64,000 nucleotides of DNA from Pandoraea faecigallinarum (GTDB lineage Bacteria; Pseudomonadota; Gammaproteobacteria; Burkholderiales; Burkholderiaceae), in the NCBI RefSeq assembly GCF_001029105.3, contig NZ_CP011807.3, positions 1,674,001 to 1,738,000 of the forward strand, given 5' to 3'. Under the pieces are notes generated by a model that was given only the letters and a program-made list of their open reading frames with translations, had not been told where the DNA came from and made no database searches. Below, one piece after another: positions 34,121 through 43,933 of this stretch. The position numbers were made by a program, and so were the translations under genes. Every line of letters begins with the position of its first letter. Positions within the stretch are counted from its first letter, which is position 1.

Positions 34121-35062
34121 TCAATACGGAATCTGCTGTTCCGACTCGTGAACGAGCTGCGCGTAGAGCGCGTGGCGCTGCTGAGAAATTCGTCCGTCGG
34201 CGACAGCCTCGAGAATGGCGCAGCCTGGCTCCCTCAGGTGATGGCAATTGTAGAACCGGCATCCGGTGAGTAGAGGACGAAACTCGGGAAACGCCCGCTC
34301 CAGCGCACCTTCCTTCAAGTGATGCAGTCCGAACTCCTGGAAGCCCGGGGAATCGATGAGCAAGCCGCCGTCGGGAAGATGGAAAATCCGCGTGAAGGTC
34401 GTCGTATGCTTACCGGAATTCAGGACAGTGGAGATTTCGCGTGTTGCGGCATCGGCATTGGGCACCACGAGATTCACCAGACTCGATTTCCCCATCCCGG
34501 ACTGACCGAGCAACAGCGATGCCTGATCGGCCAGGCGAGGGAACAGCAACGCCTTTGCCGCGTCGGGATCTGCACGCACTGACAATTCGAGTACTTCATA
34601 TCCCAGCGCCCGGTACGGGGAAAGGCGCTCGCGGGCGGCGGGCAGTGCGTCAGTCACATCCGTCTTGTTGAGCACGATCAGCGGGCGCAGTGCATTGGCC
34701 TCCGAGGCCACGAGCGCCCGGCCGAGCAGGTCCTCGCTGAAATACGGCTCGGTCGCCAGCATGATGACCAACTGATCGATGTTGGCCGCGAAAAGTTTGC
34801 TTTTGAACTGATCCGACCGATAGAGCAGATTGCGGCGCGGCAGAATTTCCTCGATGACACCCTGGTCGCCCGTGCGTGCCCAAGCGACTTCGTCGCCGAC
34901 GGCGATCTCGCTCTTCTTGCCGCGAGGGAAGCACAGCACGGTCTCGCCGTCGTCGGCTTCAACGACATAGTGACGTCCGTGGGCGGCGGCGACGCGGCCG
35001 TGGCGTCGTTCCTGTGCGGTCGTCTCGATACCGGCTGCCTTAGCTTTGGCGCCGCGCTTCAT
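34121..35062 (-). CDS. rsgA: Ribosome small subunit-dependent GTPase A
   Basis: The 313-residue circularly permuted GTPase works in late 30S maturation. Motifs appear in the permuted order: G4 LNKTD, G1 [11 protein letters not shown]3 DSPGFQEFG. An N-terminal OB-fold ([19 protein letters not shown]) and a C-terminal zinc site ([14 protein letters not shown]) complete the protein. The first four bases of the gene overlap the end of the M48 protease gene, so the two are co-transcribed. Its 3' side faces the IS. Confidence 0.96.
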   Translation of the reverse strand: MKRGAKAKAAGIETTAQERRHGRVAAAHGRHYVVEADDGETVLCFPRGKKSEIAVGDEVAWARTGDQGVIEEILPRRNLLYRSDQFKSKLFAANIDQLVIMLATEPYFSEDLLGRALVASEANALRPLIVLNKTDVTDALPAARERLSPYRALGYEVLELSVRADPDAAKALLFPRLADQASLLLGQSGMGKSSLVNLVVPNADAATREISTVLNSGKHTTTFTRIFHLPDGGLLIDSPGFQEFGLHHLKEGALERAFPEFRPLLTGCRFYNCHHLREPGCAILEAVADGRISQQRHALYAQLVHESEQQIPY

Positions 35063-36306
35063 GCGTGCCCCAGCAGACGGTCTATGCGCTGCGAAGCGGG
35101 CGGATGCGAATAATAGAACGCGGTGTAGACGGGGTCGGGCGTCAATGTGGACGCGTTGTCCTGATAAAGCTTGACTAGTGCGTTTACCAGGTCGCTGGCC
35201 TGCGTCTGGCTGGCGGCGAACGCATCGGCTTCGAACTCGTGTTTGCGCGAGCTCAGGCTGCTGAGCGGGCTCGCAAAGAACCCGAACACAGGCAACACCA
35301 GGAAGAAGAGCACCAGCGCGAGCGCGTTGTTGCTACCCGTCATCGATGGCATTACCCCCAATTCCGTGTAGAACCATGTCCGGCCGGTAAGCCAGCCCAG
35401 CAGGGCGAGAAACGCCAGCGACAGCGCAAAGGCGACGGCCAGGCGCTTCGTGATGTGGCGGCGCTTGAAGTGGCCCAGTTCATGCGCCAATACGGCTTCG
35501 ATCTCGGCGGGCGAGAGCCGCTCGATCAGCGTATCGAAGAACACGATGCGCTTGGCCCGCCCGAATCCGCTGAAATAGGCGTTGCCGTGTGCTGAGCGCT
35601 TCGAGCCGTCCATCACGAAAAGCCCGCGCGCCGCGAAGCCACAGCGCTGCATCAGCCCTTCGATGCGCTGGGCCAGGGACGCGTCCGAGAGCGGTTCAAA
35701 CTTGTTGAACATCGGCGCGATCACGTGGGGGAAGATGAACTGGACGAACAGGTTGAACGCGACCCACACGACCCATGTGTAAATCCACCACAGCGGTCCG
35801 GCGCGATCCATCAACCACAGCACGACGAACAATAGCGGCAATCCCAGCACTATGCCCACGGCCGTGCCCTTGACCATGTCGGCGACGAACAGCCCCAGCG
35901 ACATGCGATTGAAGCCGAAACGCTGTTCAATGACAAATTGCCGGATATAGGTAAAGGGCAGGTCGACGGCACCTGAAATCAGCAGCACGGCGGCGATCAG
36001 TGCGATTTGACCGACGTAGCCTTCGCCCAGCCACCCGGAGATGCCGATGTGCAGCACGTTCAGACCGCCGAGCAGCGTGAAGGCGACGAGCAGCACCGCT
36101 TGCGCAAAGACTTCGGCCATGCCGAGCCGTGTGCGGGCCACGGTGTAGTCGGCCGCGCGCTGATGATCGGTCAGCGTGATCGTGCCGGCAAAACGCTCGG
36201 GAACGGCGGCCCGGTGGGCGACGACGTGGCGGACCTGACGGGCGGCCAGCCAGAGCTTGGTCATGACCATTGCCAGCAGGAAGATCACGAAGAGATAAGT
36301 GAACAT
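35059..36306 (-). CDS. M48-family membrane zinc metalloprotease (Ste24-like)
   Basis: The 415-residue inner-membrane protease has several hydrophobic segments on both sides of the zinc motif HELGH (His275, Glu276, His279), with the third ligand in [10 protein letters not shown] further on. The layout is that of CAAX prenyl protease 1 (Ste24) rather than the shorter HtpX. It probably acts in envelope protein quality control. The start ATG 36306 fits the first membrane helix ([21 protein letters not shown]). It is divergent from orn and overlaps rsgA by four bases. Confidence 0.9.
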   Translation of the reverse strand: MFTYLFVIFLLAMVMTKLWLAARQVRHVVAHRAAVPERFAGTITLTDHQRAADYTVARTRLGMAEVFAQAVLLVAFTLLGGLNVLHIGISGWLGEGYVGQIALIAAVLLISGAVDLPFTYIRQFVIEQRFGFNRMSLGLFVADMVKGTAVGIVLGLPLLFVVLWLMDRAGPLWWIYTWVVWVAFNLFVQFIFPHVIAPMFNKFEPLSDASLAQRIEGLMQRCGFAARGLFVMDGSKRSAHGNAYFSGFGRAKRIVFFDTLIERLSPAEIEAVLAHELGHFKRRHITKRLAVAFALSLAFLALLGWLTGRTWFYTELGVMPSMTGSNNALALVLFFLVLPVFGFFASPLSSLSSRKHEFEADAFAASQTQASDLVNALVKLYQDNASTLTPDPVYTAFYYSHPPASQRIDRLLGHA

Positions 36307-36408
36307 GCGCTTTAGGAGAATCCGAAATATGCGAGAATTATAAGTTCTTTCGACCGGTGAGGCGCCGTGCCGGTCGCCTACCGACGCGTTTTCCAGAGTC
36401 TTCCGATC

Positions 36409-37026
36409 ATGTCTTCCATTCCATCCCAAAATCCCACGCTTGCCGAGGCCGAAACCACGCTCGCACGCGCCGAGTTCAATTTGGTCTGGCTCGACATGGA
36501 AATGACGGGCTTGCAGCCCGATAGCGACCGCATCATCGAGGTGGCAGTCGTCGTTACCGACTCCGCGCTCACGCGTCGCATCGAAGGCCCGGTGTTCGCG
36601 ATCCATCAGTCGGACGCGGTGCTCGATGGCATGGACGACTGGAACAAGTCGACGCATGGCCGCTCAGGCCTGATCGACCGTGTGAAGGCGTCGGCTGTGG
36701 ATGAGGCGTCCGCAGAGACGCAACTGATCGAGTTCCTGAGCCAGTACGTGCCGCCCAACAAGTCGCCGATGTGCGGCAATTCGATTTGCCAGGATCGTCG
36801 CTTCATGGCGCGCTATATGCCGAAGCTCGAAGCGTTCTTCCATTACCGGAATCTGGACGTCAGCACCCTCAAGGAACTTTGCCGCCGATGGGAACCCACC
36901 GTCTACAAGGGCTTCACCAAGCGCGCTGCCCATACGGCACTGGCCGACATTCACGAGTCGATCGACGAGTTGGTGTATTACCGCGAACACTTCCTCAAGA
37001 CCGAGGTGCCGGCGACTACCGTCTGA
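36409..37026 (+). CDS. orn: Oligoribonuclease
   Basis: The 205-residue DEDDh 3'-5' exonuclease has [29 protein letters not shown] (DxE site) and ends with the [21 protein letters not shown] block. Orn degrades two- to five-base RNAs, including pGpG from c-di-GMP breakdown, and is usually essential. ATG 36409 is chosen; upstream in-frame codons reach the divergent promoter. A clean terminator follows. Position next to M48 and rsgA is conserved in Burkholderiales. Confidence 0.96.
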   Translation: MSSIPSQNPTLAEAETTLARAEFNLVWLDMEMTGLQPDSDRIIEVAVVVTDSALTRRIEGPVFAIHQSDAVLDGMDDWNKSTHGRSGLIDRVKASAVDEASAETQLIEFLSQYVPPNKSPMCGNSICQDRRFMARYMPKLEAFFHYRNLDVSTLKELCRRWEPTVYKGFTKRAAHTALADIHESIDELVYYREHFLKTEVPATTV

Positions 37027-37047
37027 GGTGTGCGCGAGCCCATGTAC

Positions 37048-37078
37048 AAACGCCAGCGATGTCGCTGGCGTTTTGTTT
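37048..37078 (+). terminator. Rho-independent terminator after orn
   Basis: AAACGCCAGCGA and TCGCTGGCGTTT form a near-perfect 12-bp stem (two-base gap at the tip) followed by TGTTTTG, 21 bases after the stop. Confidence 0.9.
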
Positions 37079-37143
37079 TGGCGCGGCAATACGGTCCAAT
37101 ACCATCCAATACGGTCCCATGACGGGGCCACCCGTCATGCGTG

Positions 37144-37767
37144 TCAGCCAGGTTTCGGCGCTCGAATCGCGTTCTTGGGACGGAAGGCTTTGCACACGGC
37201 GTCGTTCGTCTCGATGTACGGGCCGCCGATCAGATCGATGCAATACGGCACCGCCGCAAAGATCCCCGGTACGATCGATTGACCATCGGCATCGCGCAGT
37301 CCTTCGAGGGTTTCCTTGATGGACTTCGGCTGGCCCGGGAGATTGATGATGAGCGCCGCGTGATCCGCGGTTTCGCGAATCACCGCTACCTGACGCGACA
37401 GAATCGCCGTCGGCACGAAACGCAGGCTGATCTGGCGCATCTGCTCGCCGAAGCCTGGCATTTCCCGGGTGCCCGCGCGAAGCGTGGCTTCGGGCGTCAC
37501 GTCGCGTCGGGCAGGGCCGGTGCCTCCGGTCGTCAGCACCAGATCGCACCGAAGGGTGTCGACGAGCTCGATCAGGGTCGCGGTAATGCCTTCGGCCACG
37601 TCGGGGATCAGGCGCGTTTGCGTCACCCACGGCGAGGCGAGCGCGCCGCCCAGCCACGCCTCGAGTGCTGGAATGCCTTGATCCTCGTAGGTGCCCTGGC
37701 TGGCTCTGTCGCTGATCGACACGAGGCCTACGCGAAGTTCGTCAGGATGTGAGCGCGCGACCATCAA
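37144..37767 (-). CDS. mog: Molybdopterin adenylyltransferase
   Basis: The 207-residue MogA/MoaB-fold protein activates molybdopterin by adenylation before molybdenum insertion. Motifs are LVSISDRASQGTYEDQGIPAL at the start, the TTGGTGPARRDVTPEAT loop and NLPGQPKSIKETLEGL. It lies downstream of darP, whose stop overlaps its ATG by four bases. It is convergent with orn. Confidence 0.93.
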   Translation of the reverse strand: MMVARSHPDELRVGLVSISDRASQGTYEDQGIPALEAWLGGALASPWVTQTRLIPDVAEGITATLIELVDTLRCDLVLTTGGTGPARRDVTPEATLRAGTREMPGFGEQMRQISLRFVPTAILSRQVAVIRETADHAALIINLPGQPKSIKETLEGLRDADGQSIVPGIFAAVPYCIDLIGGPYIETNDAVCKAFRPKNAIRAPKPG

Positions 37768-38369
37768 TAATCCTCACGCGTTGGGAATTCCGGCAGACCG
37801 TCATCGGCATCGTCCGAACTTTCGGCCTCTGCCGCGCCGGTGCCCAGCAGGTCCTTGAGCACCTGAAACAATTCTCGAAAGGCCTTTGGCGGCTTCTGCG
37901 CCGCCTGCTCGCGGCGGGCGTTGCGAATCAGCGTGCGCAATTGCTGAGCGTCCGCGCCCGGATGCTGAGTGACCAGTTCGGTGAGGGCTTCGTCCTTGGC
38001 CAACAGGCGTTCACGCCAGCGCTCCAGTGCGTGGAGCTTGGCGGTTTCCGCCTTGGAGACGCCCTTGATGACGTCCAGCGCGCGTCGAATGGCCTCGATT
38101 TCCTTCTCGTCGAGCGTGCGCATCTGCTTGCCCACGTACTGCAATTGACGGCGGCGGCCTTCGTGCGCGGTGATGGTGCGGCAATCGCGAACGGCGCGTT
38201 CGAGGTTCTCGGGCATCGGCACGCGGGCGAGCGCGTCCTTGGCCAGATTGACCAGTTCTTCGCCCAGATCCTGAAGGGCATGCGACTCGCGCTTGCGTTG
38301 GGATTTGCTCGGGCCTTCGTCGGAAAGCTCGCTGTGGGCGATACGGTTAAAGCGTTGAATGTGCGTCAT
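37764..38369 (-). CDS. darP: Dual-action ribosomal maturation protein DarP (YjgA, DUF615)
   Basis: The 201-residue charged, helical protein has the family core SKSQRKRESHALQDLGEELVNLA and RRRQLQYVGKQMR. DarP/YjgA binds late 50S particles and assists assembly. The start ATG 38369 gives MTHIQRFNRIAHSELS; an extension upstream overlaps the pmbA promoter region. It overlaps mog by four bases and is divergent from pmbA, as in other Burkholderiales. Confidence 0.93.
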   Translation of the reverse strand: MTHIQRFNRIAHSELSDEGPSKSQRKRESHALQDLGEELVNLAKDALARVPMPENLERAVRDCRTITAHEGRRRQLQYVGKQMRTLDEKEIEAIRRALDVIKGVSKAETAKLHALERWRERLLAKDEALTELVTQHPGADAQQLRTLIRNARREQAAQKPPKAFRELFQVLKDLLGTGAAEAESSDDADDGLPEFPTREDY

Positions 38370-38484
38370 AGCCGCTATTGTAACGCGGCGCGCGGCGTCC
38401 AAATAGTTGCCAGGGCGGCGCACGACGGCGGGCAAGTCGCGCTAAGATGGCGGTTCCTAATCAGCCACTGACCGAATCGCGCCG

Positions 38485-39843
38485 ATGTCCCAAGCGACCC
38501 AGCACTTCACGCATACCCAGGACCAACTCAAGGAAATCGTCAGCGACGTGTTGCAGTACGCCCGCTCGCTCGGCGCAACCGACGCGGCGGCCGAGATATC
38601 CGAAGGCGACGGCCTGTCGGTCTCGGTGCGGCGCGGAAAGGTCGAGACCATCGAGCGTAACCGTGACAAGCTGGTCGGCGTCACCGTATTCATCGGTCAG
38701 CGACGCGGGAATGCCAGCACCTCCGACTTTTCACGCAAGGCGCTGCATGACACGGTCGACGCTGCCTACAACATCGCCCGCTTCACCGCGGAAGACGATT
38801 GTGCCGGCCTCGCAGAATCCGAATTGCTCGAAATGCATCCGCAGGATCTGTCCCTGTTCCACCCGTGGAGCATCACGGCGGACGAGGCGGTCGAACTGGC
38901 GCGCCGTGCCGAGAAAGCTGCGCTCGACGTGAGTCCGGTCATCCGCAACTCCGAAGGCGCGGCCGTTTCCGCCCAGCATTCGCAGTTCCTTCTCGGCACC
39001 ACCCGCGGTTTCCTCTCCGGCTATCCGTATTCGCGTCACTACCTGTCGGTGTCGCCGATTGCAGGCTCCGGCAGTCATATGCAGCGTGACGATTGGTACT
39101 CCTCCAAGCGCGCCGCCGCCGATCTGGCGTCGCCCGAGGCGGTCGGCCGATATGCGGCCGAGCGTGCCCTGGCACGTCTGAATGCCCGCAAGCTGTCTAC
39201 GCGCAAGTGTGCGGTCCTGTTCGAAGCACCATTGGCAGCGGGCTTGCTCGGTGCGTTCGTTCAGGGAGTGAGCGGTGGTGCGCTCTACCGCAAGGCGACA
39301 TTCCTGGTGGACACGCTCGGCAAGCCGGTGTTCGCTGATCACGTCGGCATCCATGAAGATCCGCACGTGCCCCGTGCGATGGGCAGCGCCCCGTACGATG
39401 AGGAGGGTGTGAAGACCCGTGCCCGCCACGTGGTGAGCGACGGTGTGGTCCAGGGCTACTTCCTGTCGACCTATTCCGCACGCAAGCTCGGCATGCAAAC
39501 GACCGGTAACGCCGGCGGGTCGCACAACCTGCGCATGTACAGCAAGCTCACGGCGCCGACCGACGACTTCCGTGCCATGTTGCGCAAGCTCGGCACCGGT
39601 CTGCTGGTGACCGAATTGATGGGGCAGGGCGTGAACTATGTCACTGGCGACTATTCGCGCGGCGCGTCGGGTTTCTGGGTCGAAAATGGCGAAATTCAGT
39701 ACCCGGTCGAGGAAATCACGCTGGCGGGCAATCTGAACGACATGTTCAGGCAGATCGTCGCGATCGGCGCGGACACGCTGGTACGCGGTACGAAGGAAGT
39801 CGGGTCAGTCCTGATTGAACAAATGACCATTGCCGGTCATTGA
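38485..39843 (+). CDS. pmbA: Metalloprotease PmbA (TldE)
   Basis: The 452-residue protein belongs to the TldD/PmbA (U62) family. The N-terminal domain (ARSLGATDAAAEISEGDGLSVSVRRGKVETIERNRDK) and the C-terminal domain (TTGNAGGSHNLRM, MGQGVNYVTGDYSRGASGFWVENGEIQYPVEEITLAGNL) match PmbA. It forms a complex with TldD that degrades unfolded peptides and matures modified peptides such as microcin B17. TldD is not in the window. Only PmbA lacks the HExxxH motif of TldD, and none is seen here. Confidence 0.95.
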   Translation: MSQATQHFTHTQDQLKEIVSDVLQYARSLGATDAAAEISEGDGLSVSVRRGKVETIERNRDKLVGVTVFIGQRRGNASTSDFSRKALHDTVDAAYNIARFTAEDDCAGLAESELLEMHPQDLSLFHPWSITADEAVELARRAEKAALDVSPVIRNSEGAAVSAQHSQFLLGTTRGFLSGYPYSRHYLSVSPIAGSGSHMQRDDWYSSKRAAADLASPEAVGRYAAERALARLNARKLSTRKCAVLFEAPLAAGLLGAFVQGVSGGALYRKATFLVDTLGKPVFADHVGIHEDPHVPRAMGSAPYDEEGVKTRARHVVSDGVVQGYFLSTYSARKLGMQTTGNAGGSHNLRMYSKLTAPTDDFRAMLRKLGTGLLVTELMGQGVNYVTGDYSRGASGFWVENGEIQYPVEEITLAGNLNDMFRQIVAIGADTLVRGTKEVGSVLIEQMTIAGH

Positions 39844-39955
39844 TGCTGCGAAACGCCGTCGTGGCGCCACAAACGCGTTGCATTTGTGCGCCATTGCGGG
39901 GCAAATGCTCAATTATCGTGTCCGGACGAGGCAGTTTGCGATATGCTTAGGAGTT

Positions 39956-39977
39956 TTCTTAAGCCGTGGCTTAAGAA
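39956..39977. promoter_or_regulatory. 22-bp palindrome upstream of livK
   Basis: TTCTTAAGCC-GT-GGCTTAAGAA is a perfect 10-2-10 dyad 84 bases before livK, just downstream of a possible -10 (TATGCT, 39942-39947). It looks like an operator for a dimeric regulator. No U-tract follows. Confidence 0.55.
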
Positions 39978-40061
39978 CAGATACGGTAGTTAGGGTAATG
40001 GGCGCGCTCATAAGGCGCGCCTTCTCATAACTAGAGACTAGGTATTGGAGGAAGAGGACTC

Positions 40062-41213
40062 ATGAAAAGCACCATGACCAAGTTGCTGAGCGCGCTTGTC
40101 GCTACGGGGATGGTGGCTGCGGCCCACGCAGCCGATCTGAAGATCGGTGTGGCCGAAGCACTGTCGGGCGGTGCTGCACAATACGGTGCGGCCATCAAGA
40201 ACGGTTTCCAGCTCGCTGCTGACGAAATCAACGCCGCCGGCGGCATCAACGGCAACAAGCTCGTGCTTCAGATCGAAGACGAGCAGGGCAAGAAGGAAGA
40301 GGCGATCAACGTTTTCAAGAAGCTGATCTTCCAGGACAAGGTGCTCATGGTCTTCGGCCCGACGTTGTCGAACTCGGCTCAGGCAGCCGACCCCATCGCT
40401 CAGGCCGGCAAGACGGTGGCTTTCGGCACGTCGAACACGGCCGATGGCATTACGTCGATTGGCGACTACATCTTCCGTAATTCGGTGACCGAAGCCGACG
40501 TGCTGCCGGAGACCATCAAGGTCGCGGCCAAGCACACCGGTATCAAGAAGGTGGCCGTGCTGTACGGCAACGACGACGTGTTCACCAAGAGCGGCTACGA
40601 CAACTTCAAGAAGGCGCTCGAAGACCTGAAGATCCCGGTTACCACGACCGAAACGTTCGCCAAGGGCGACGTCGACTTCAAGGCTCAGCTCACGAAGATC
40701 AAGGCCACCAACCCGGACGCCATCGTGCTCTCGGCGCTGATTGCCGAAGGCGCACCGATCATGGTGCAGGCGCGTCAGCTCGGCATCAATGTGCCGTTCA
40801 TCGGCGGCAACGGCATGAACTCGGTCAAGATTTTCGACCTGGCCAAGGGCAGCTCGGACGGCCTGTGGGTGGGTAGCCCGTGGTCGATCGAGAACAACAC
40901 GCCGGCCAACACGAAGTTCATCGCGGCTTACAAGGCGAAGTACAACGTGGCGCCCGACCAGTTCGCCGCGCAGTCGTACGACGCGATGTACATCGCGGCG
41001 GGGGCGATCAAGAACGTGAAGATCTCCGGCAATCTCGACGCAGACCGCAAGGCACTGCGCGACGCGCTGCCGAAGGTCACGCATGACGGCGCGACCGGCA
41101 AGTTCGCCTTCCGTCAGGCGACGGGCAAGGGCGGCAAGCCGGCCGGCTACGATGCGCAGCAGGCGCCGATCGTCAGCGTGACGAAGGGTGGCAAGTACGT
41201 CATCGAGAAGTAA
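40062..41213 (+). CDS. livK: Branched-chain amino-acid ABC transporter substrate-binding protein
   Basis: The 383-residue periplasmic protein has a signal peptide cut after AAHA (residue 23) and the type I binding fold of LivK/LivJ: LKIGVAEALSGGAAQYGAAIKNGFQLAADEINAAGGINGNKL, VFGPTLSNSAQAADPIAQ, FRNSVTEADVLPE. It captures leucine, isoleucine, valine or related solutes and delivers them to LivHM. GGAGG precedes the ATG. It is the first gene of a complete five-gene operon, followed by a strong hairpin before livH. Confidence 0.93.
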   Translation: MKSTMTKLLSALVATGMVAAAHAADLKIGVAEALSGGAAQYGAAIKNGFQLAADEINAAGGINGNKLVLQIEDEQGKKEEAINVFKKLIFQDKVLMVFGPTLSNSAQAADPIAQAGKTVAFGTSNTADGITSIGDYIFRNSVTEADVLPETIKVAAKHTGIKKVAVLYGNDDVFTKSGYDNFKKALEDLKIPVTTTETFAKGDVDFKAQLTKIKATNPDAIVLSALIAEGAPIMVQARQLGINVPFIGGNGMNSVKIFDLAKGSSDGLWVGSPWSIENNTPANTKFIAAYKAKYNVAPDQFAAQSYDAMYIAAGAIKNVKISGNLDADRKALRDALPKVTHDGATGKFAFRQATGKGGKPAGYDAQQAPIVSVTKGGKYVIEK

Positions 41214-41242
41214 GCAGCCCGGCAGTACTTGAAGAAGTCCGC

Positions 41243-41274
41243 ATGGGCGTAGGGCCGAAAGGCGCTACGCCCAT
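41243..41274 (+). promoter_or_regulatory. Stable GNRA-capped hairpin between livK and livH
   Basis: ATGGGCGTAG pairs with CTACGCCCAT, and an inner GCC-GAAA-GGC hairpin caps the stem. No T-tract follows. Such structures behind a binding-protein gene commonly block 3' decay and raise its level above that of the downstream permease genes. Confidence 0.7.
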
Positions 41275-41343
41275 CGGCGTTTCTGGCGCACGTCGCACCC
41301 CCTGGTGGCGCGTGCCTCCGTCCCTCAGGCTGGAATACACACC

Positions 41344-42225
41344 ATGCTGGAACAGCAACTCGTCAACGCGCTCTCCCTCGGGTGCGTGTACGCCTTGTTC
41401 GCGCTCGGGTTCACACTCGTGTTCGGCATCCTCGGCGTTATCAACCTCTCGCACGGCGCGGTTTTCATGGTCGGTGCCTATGCGGCGCTGCAAGCGGTCG
41501 TGCATCTGCATCTGCCGCTGTGGGCAGCGATCGTCACGGCCGTCGTCGCCTCAGGTCTGCTCGGTCTGGTCATCGACGTGCTCATACTCAAGCCGTTGCG
41601 CAAGCGCGGCGCGCCTCACCTGATTCCGATGATTGCGACCATCGGCGTGGGCATTTTGCTCAACAACGGTGTGCAAGGTGTGTTCGGCGCAGAGAATCTG
41701 CGCTTCCCGTACGACGTCGTCTCGCAAGACACCATCACGGTGGCCGGCGTGCACATGACGGTGCTCGAACTCGCGATCATCTTCATCTCGTTTGCGCTCA
41801 TGGCCGTGCTCATCGCCACGATCAAGAAGACGCAATTGGGACGCGCATTGCGTGCCATCGCCGAGTCGCCGAAGGCGGCATACCTGCTCGGCATCAACGT
41901 CGAAGGCCTGTTCCTTGCCACGTCGTTTGCCGCAGCCGGGCTGGGCGGCATGGCCGGCGTGCTGATCGGTCTGTACTCCAACGCCGTGTTCCCGCTCATG
42001 GGGCAGCCGATGCTGCACAAGGGCATCGCCGTGATCATTCTTGGCGGTATGGGCGACATTCGCGGCGCGATGATCGGCGGCTTGTTCCTCGGCTTTGCCG
42101 AAGTGTTGTCGGTGGCGTACATCGGCTCGAACATGCGCGACGCCGTCGCCTTCGGCTTGTTGTTCCTGATCCTGTTGGTGCGTCCGCAGGGGTTGTTCGG
42201 CAAAGTGCTCGAGCGCAAAGCGTAA
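41344..42225 (+). CDS. livH: Branched-chain amino-acid ABC permease LivH
   Basis: The 293-residue membrane protein has about eight hydrophobic segments and LivH motifs: QQLVNALSLGCVYALFALGFTLVFGILGVINLSHGA and the cytoplasmic coupling region TQLGRALRAIAESPKAAYLLGINVEG. It pairs with LivM to form the channel. The start ATG 41344 is the family N-terminus. Confidence 0.95.
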   Translation: MLEQQLVNALSLGCVYALFALGFTLVFGILGVINLSHGAVFMVGAYAALQAVVHLHLPLWAAIVTAVVASGLLGLVIDVLILKPLRKRGAPHLIPMIATIGVGILLNNGVQGVFGAENLRFPYDVVSQDTITVAGVHMTVLELAIIFISFALMAVLIATIKKTQLGRALRAIAESPKAAYLLGINVEGLFLATSFAAAGLGGMAGVLIGLYSNAVFPLMGQPMLHKGIAVIILGGMGDIRGAMIGGLFLGFAEVLSVAYIGSNMRDAVAFGLLFLILLVRPQGLFGKVLERKA

Positions 42226-42238
42226 TCACGGGGGCGCA

Positions 42239-43114
42239 ATGGACTGGTTCAATAATTTCTGGGCGGTTTACAGCAATCTGGTACTGACTCTCGGCACCAA
42301 CGCGCTGCTGGCCCTGTCGATTTATCTCACGCTCTCGTGCGGCATGCTGGCGATGGCCAACGCCGCTTTCATGGGGATCGGCGCCTACACCGCGGCGTTG
42401 CTGACGATGAATTACGAAACACCGTTCGCGGTGTCGCTCGCGGGCGGCATGGTGGCGCCCGCGCTCGTGGCGTTCATCATCGGCAAGCCGACGCTGCGTC
42501 TGTCGGGCGTGTATCTCGCGATGGCGACGCTCGGCTTCGGCGAAGTCGTGCGCGTGCTGATTCTCAACACCGAAGACATGACGGGCGGCGCGCTCGGTCT
42601 GAACGGCATTCCGCAGCTCACGCAATGGTGGCATGTCGCCGCGGCCGTCGCGATCGTGCTGGCGGTACTGTGGCGTCTGCGTCGCTCCAAGGTCGGCCGT
42701 GCGTTCGAAGCCATCAAGGAAGACGAGACGGCGGCGGGCCTCATGGGCATCAACGTCACCGGCTACAAGATGCTGGCGTTCGTGCTGGGCGCTGTGCTGG
42801 CGGGGCTTGCCGGCGCGCTCAATGCGCATCTGACGTTCTTCATCGGGCCGAACGAGTTCGGGTTCGATCGCGGTGTCGAAATTCTGACGATGGCGATTCT
42901 CGGCGGTATCAACGGATTGGTCGGGCCGGTGCTCGGCAGCACGATCCTGACGTTGTTGCCGGAGTTGCTGCGTGCGTTCAACGATTTCCGTCTGGTGGTC
43001 AACGGCCTGATTCTGGTGCTGATCGTGCTGTTCCTGCCCAAGGGCATCTGGGATCCGATGCGTTTTCGCCGCTGGTTCCGTGCCGGCAAGGCGCGCTCGG
43101 CCTCTTCCACGTAA
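42239..43114 (+). CDS. livM: Branched-chain amino-acid ABC permease LivM
   Basis: The 291-residue membrane protein shows LivM features: LALSIYLTLSCGMLAMANAAFMGIGAYTAALLT, the coupling loop SKVGRAFEAIKEDETAAGLMGINVTGYKMLAF and GVEILTMAILGGINGLVGPVLGS near the C-terminus. It follows livH by 13 bases in the operon and lies before the two ATPase genes. Confidence 0.94.
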   Translation: MDWFNNFWAVYSNLVLTLGTNALLALSIYLTLSCGMLAMANAAFMGIGAYTAALLTMNYETPFAVSLAGGMVAPALVAFIIGKPTLRLSGVYLAMATLGFGEVVRVLILNTEDMTGGALGLNGIPQLTQWWHVAAAVAIVLAVLWRLRRSKVGRAFEAIKEDETAAGLMGINVTGYKMLAFVLGAVLAGLAGALNAHLTFFIGPNEFGFDRGVEILTMAILGGINGLVGPVLGSTILTLLPELLRAFNDFRLVVNGLILVLIVLFLPKGIWDPMRFRRWFRAGKARSASST

Positions 43115-43132
43115 GCGGACGGAGGACACGAC

Positions 43133-43933
43133 ATGCTCAAGCTTTCCAATATTTCCAAGCGATTCGGCGGCCTTCACGTGCTTCAGGACGTGAACATCGA
43201 GGTGCCGCAAGGCACGATCTTCGGGCTGATCGGCCCGAATGGCGCCGGCAAGACGACGGTCTTCAATCTGATCACCGGCCTGTTGCAGCCGACGGGCGGC
43301 AGCATCACGTTCGGCGGCGAGAGCCTGGTGGGGGAAAAACCTCACCGGATTACGCAACGCGGCGTCGCCCGTACGTTCCAGAATATCCGCATCTTCAAGG
43401 AGATGACGCTGATCGAGAACGTGGTGGTCGGGATGCACCGTCATCTCGCCTATGGGCCGGCGGGTCTTTTGCTTTCGCTGCCGGGCTTCCGCGACATGGA
43501 GAAACGCTCGCGCGAACGTGCGCATGAATTGCTTTCGTGGGTCAAGCTCGATCACAAGGCTTACGACATCGCCGACAACCTGTCGTATGGCGACCAGCGC
43601 AAGCTCGAACTGGCGCGTGCGCTGGCGACGGAGCCCAAGCTGCTGTTGCTCGACGAGCCGGTCGCCGGCATGAACACAGGTGAGAAGGTCGATCTCATGA
43701 GCGAGATCGAGAACATCAAGGCGCGCGGTTACACGATCTTCATGATCGAGCACGATATGCGTTTCGTGATGGGCTTGTGCGAGCGCATTGCGGTACTGAA
43801 CTTCGGCCGCATCATCGCCGAAGGCAAACCGGACGAAATCAAGCACAACCCGCAGGTCATCGAAGCCTATCTTGGCCGTGATGACGACGATGATGAGGCC
43901 GCCCTCGCGGCTGGCGCGGAGGACAAGGCATGA
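43133..43933 (+). CDS. livG: Branched-chain amino-acid ABC ATPase LivG
   Basis: The 266-residue ATPase has Walker A GPNGAGKTT, an LSYGDQRKLE signature (the LSYGxQR variant usual for LivG), Walker B LLLLDEP and the switch histidine in MIEHDM. The LivG-type insertion RITQRGVARTFQNIRIFKEMT is present. The last 20 residues are an unusual acidic tail (DDDDDEAALAAGAEDKA). It overlaps livF by four bases (ATGA). Confidence 0.95.
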   Translation: MLKLSNISKRFGGLHVLQDVNIEVPQGTIFGLIGPNGAGKTTVFNLITGLLQPTGGSITFGGESLVGEKPHRITQRGVARTFQNIRIFKEMTLIENVVVGMHRHLAYGPAGLLLSLPGFRDMEKRSRERAHELLSWVKLDHKAYDIADNLSYGDQRKLELARALATEPKLLLLDEPVAGMNTGEKVDLMSEIENIKARGYTIFMIEHDMRFVMGLCERIAVLNFGRIIAEGKPDEIKHNPQVIEAYLGRDDDDDEAALAAGAEDKA

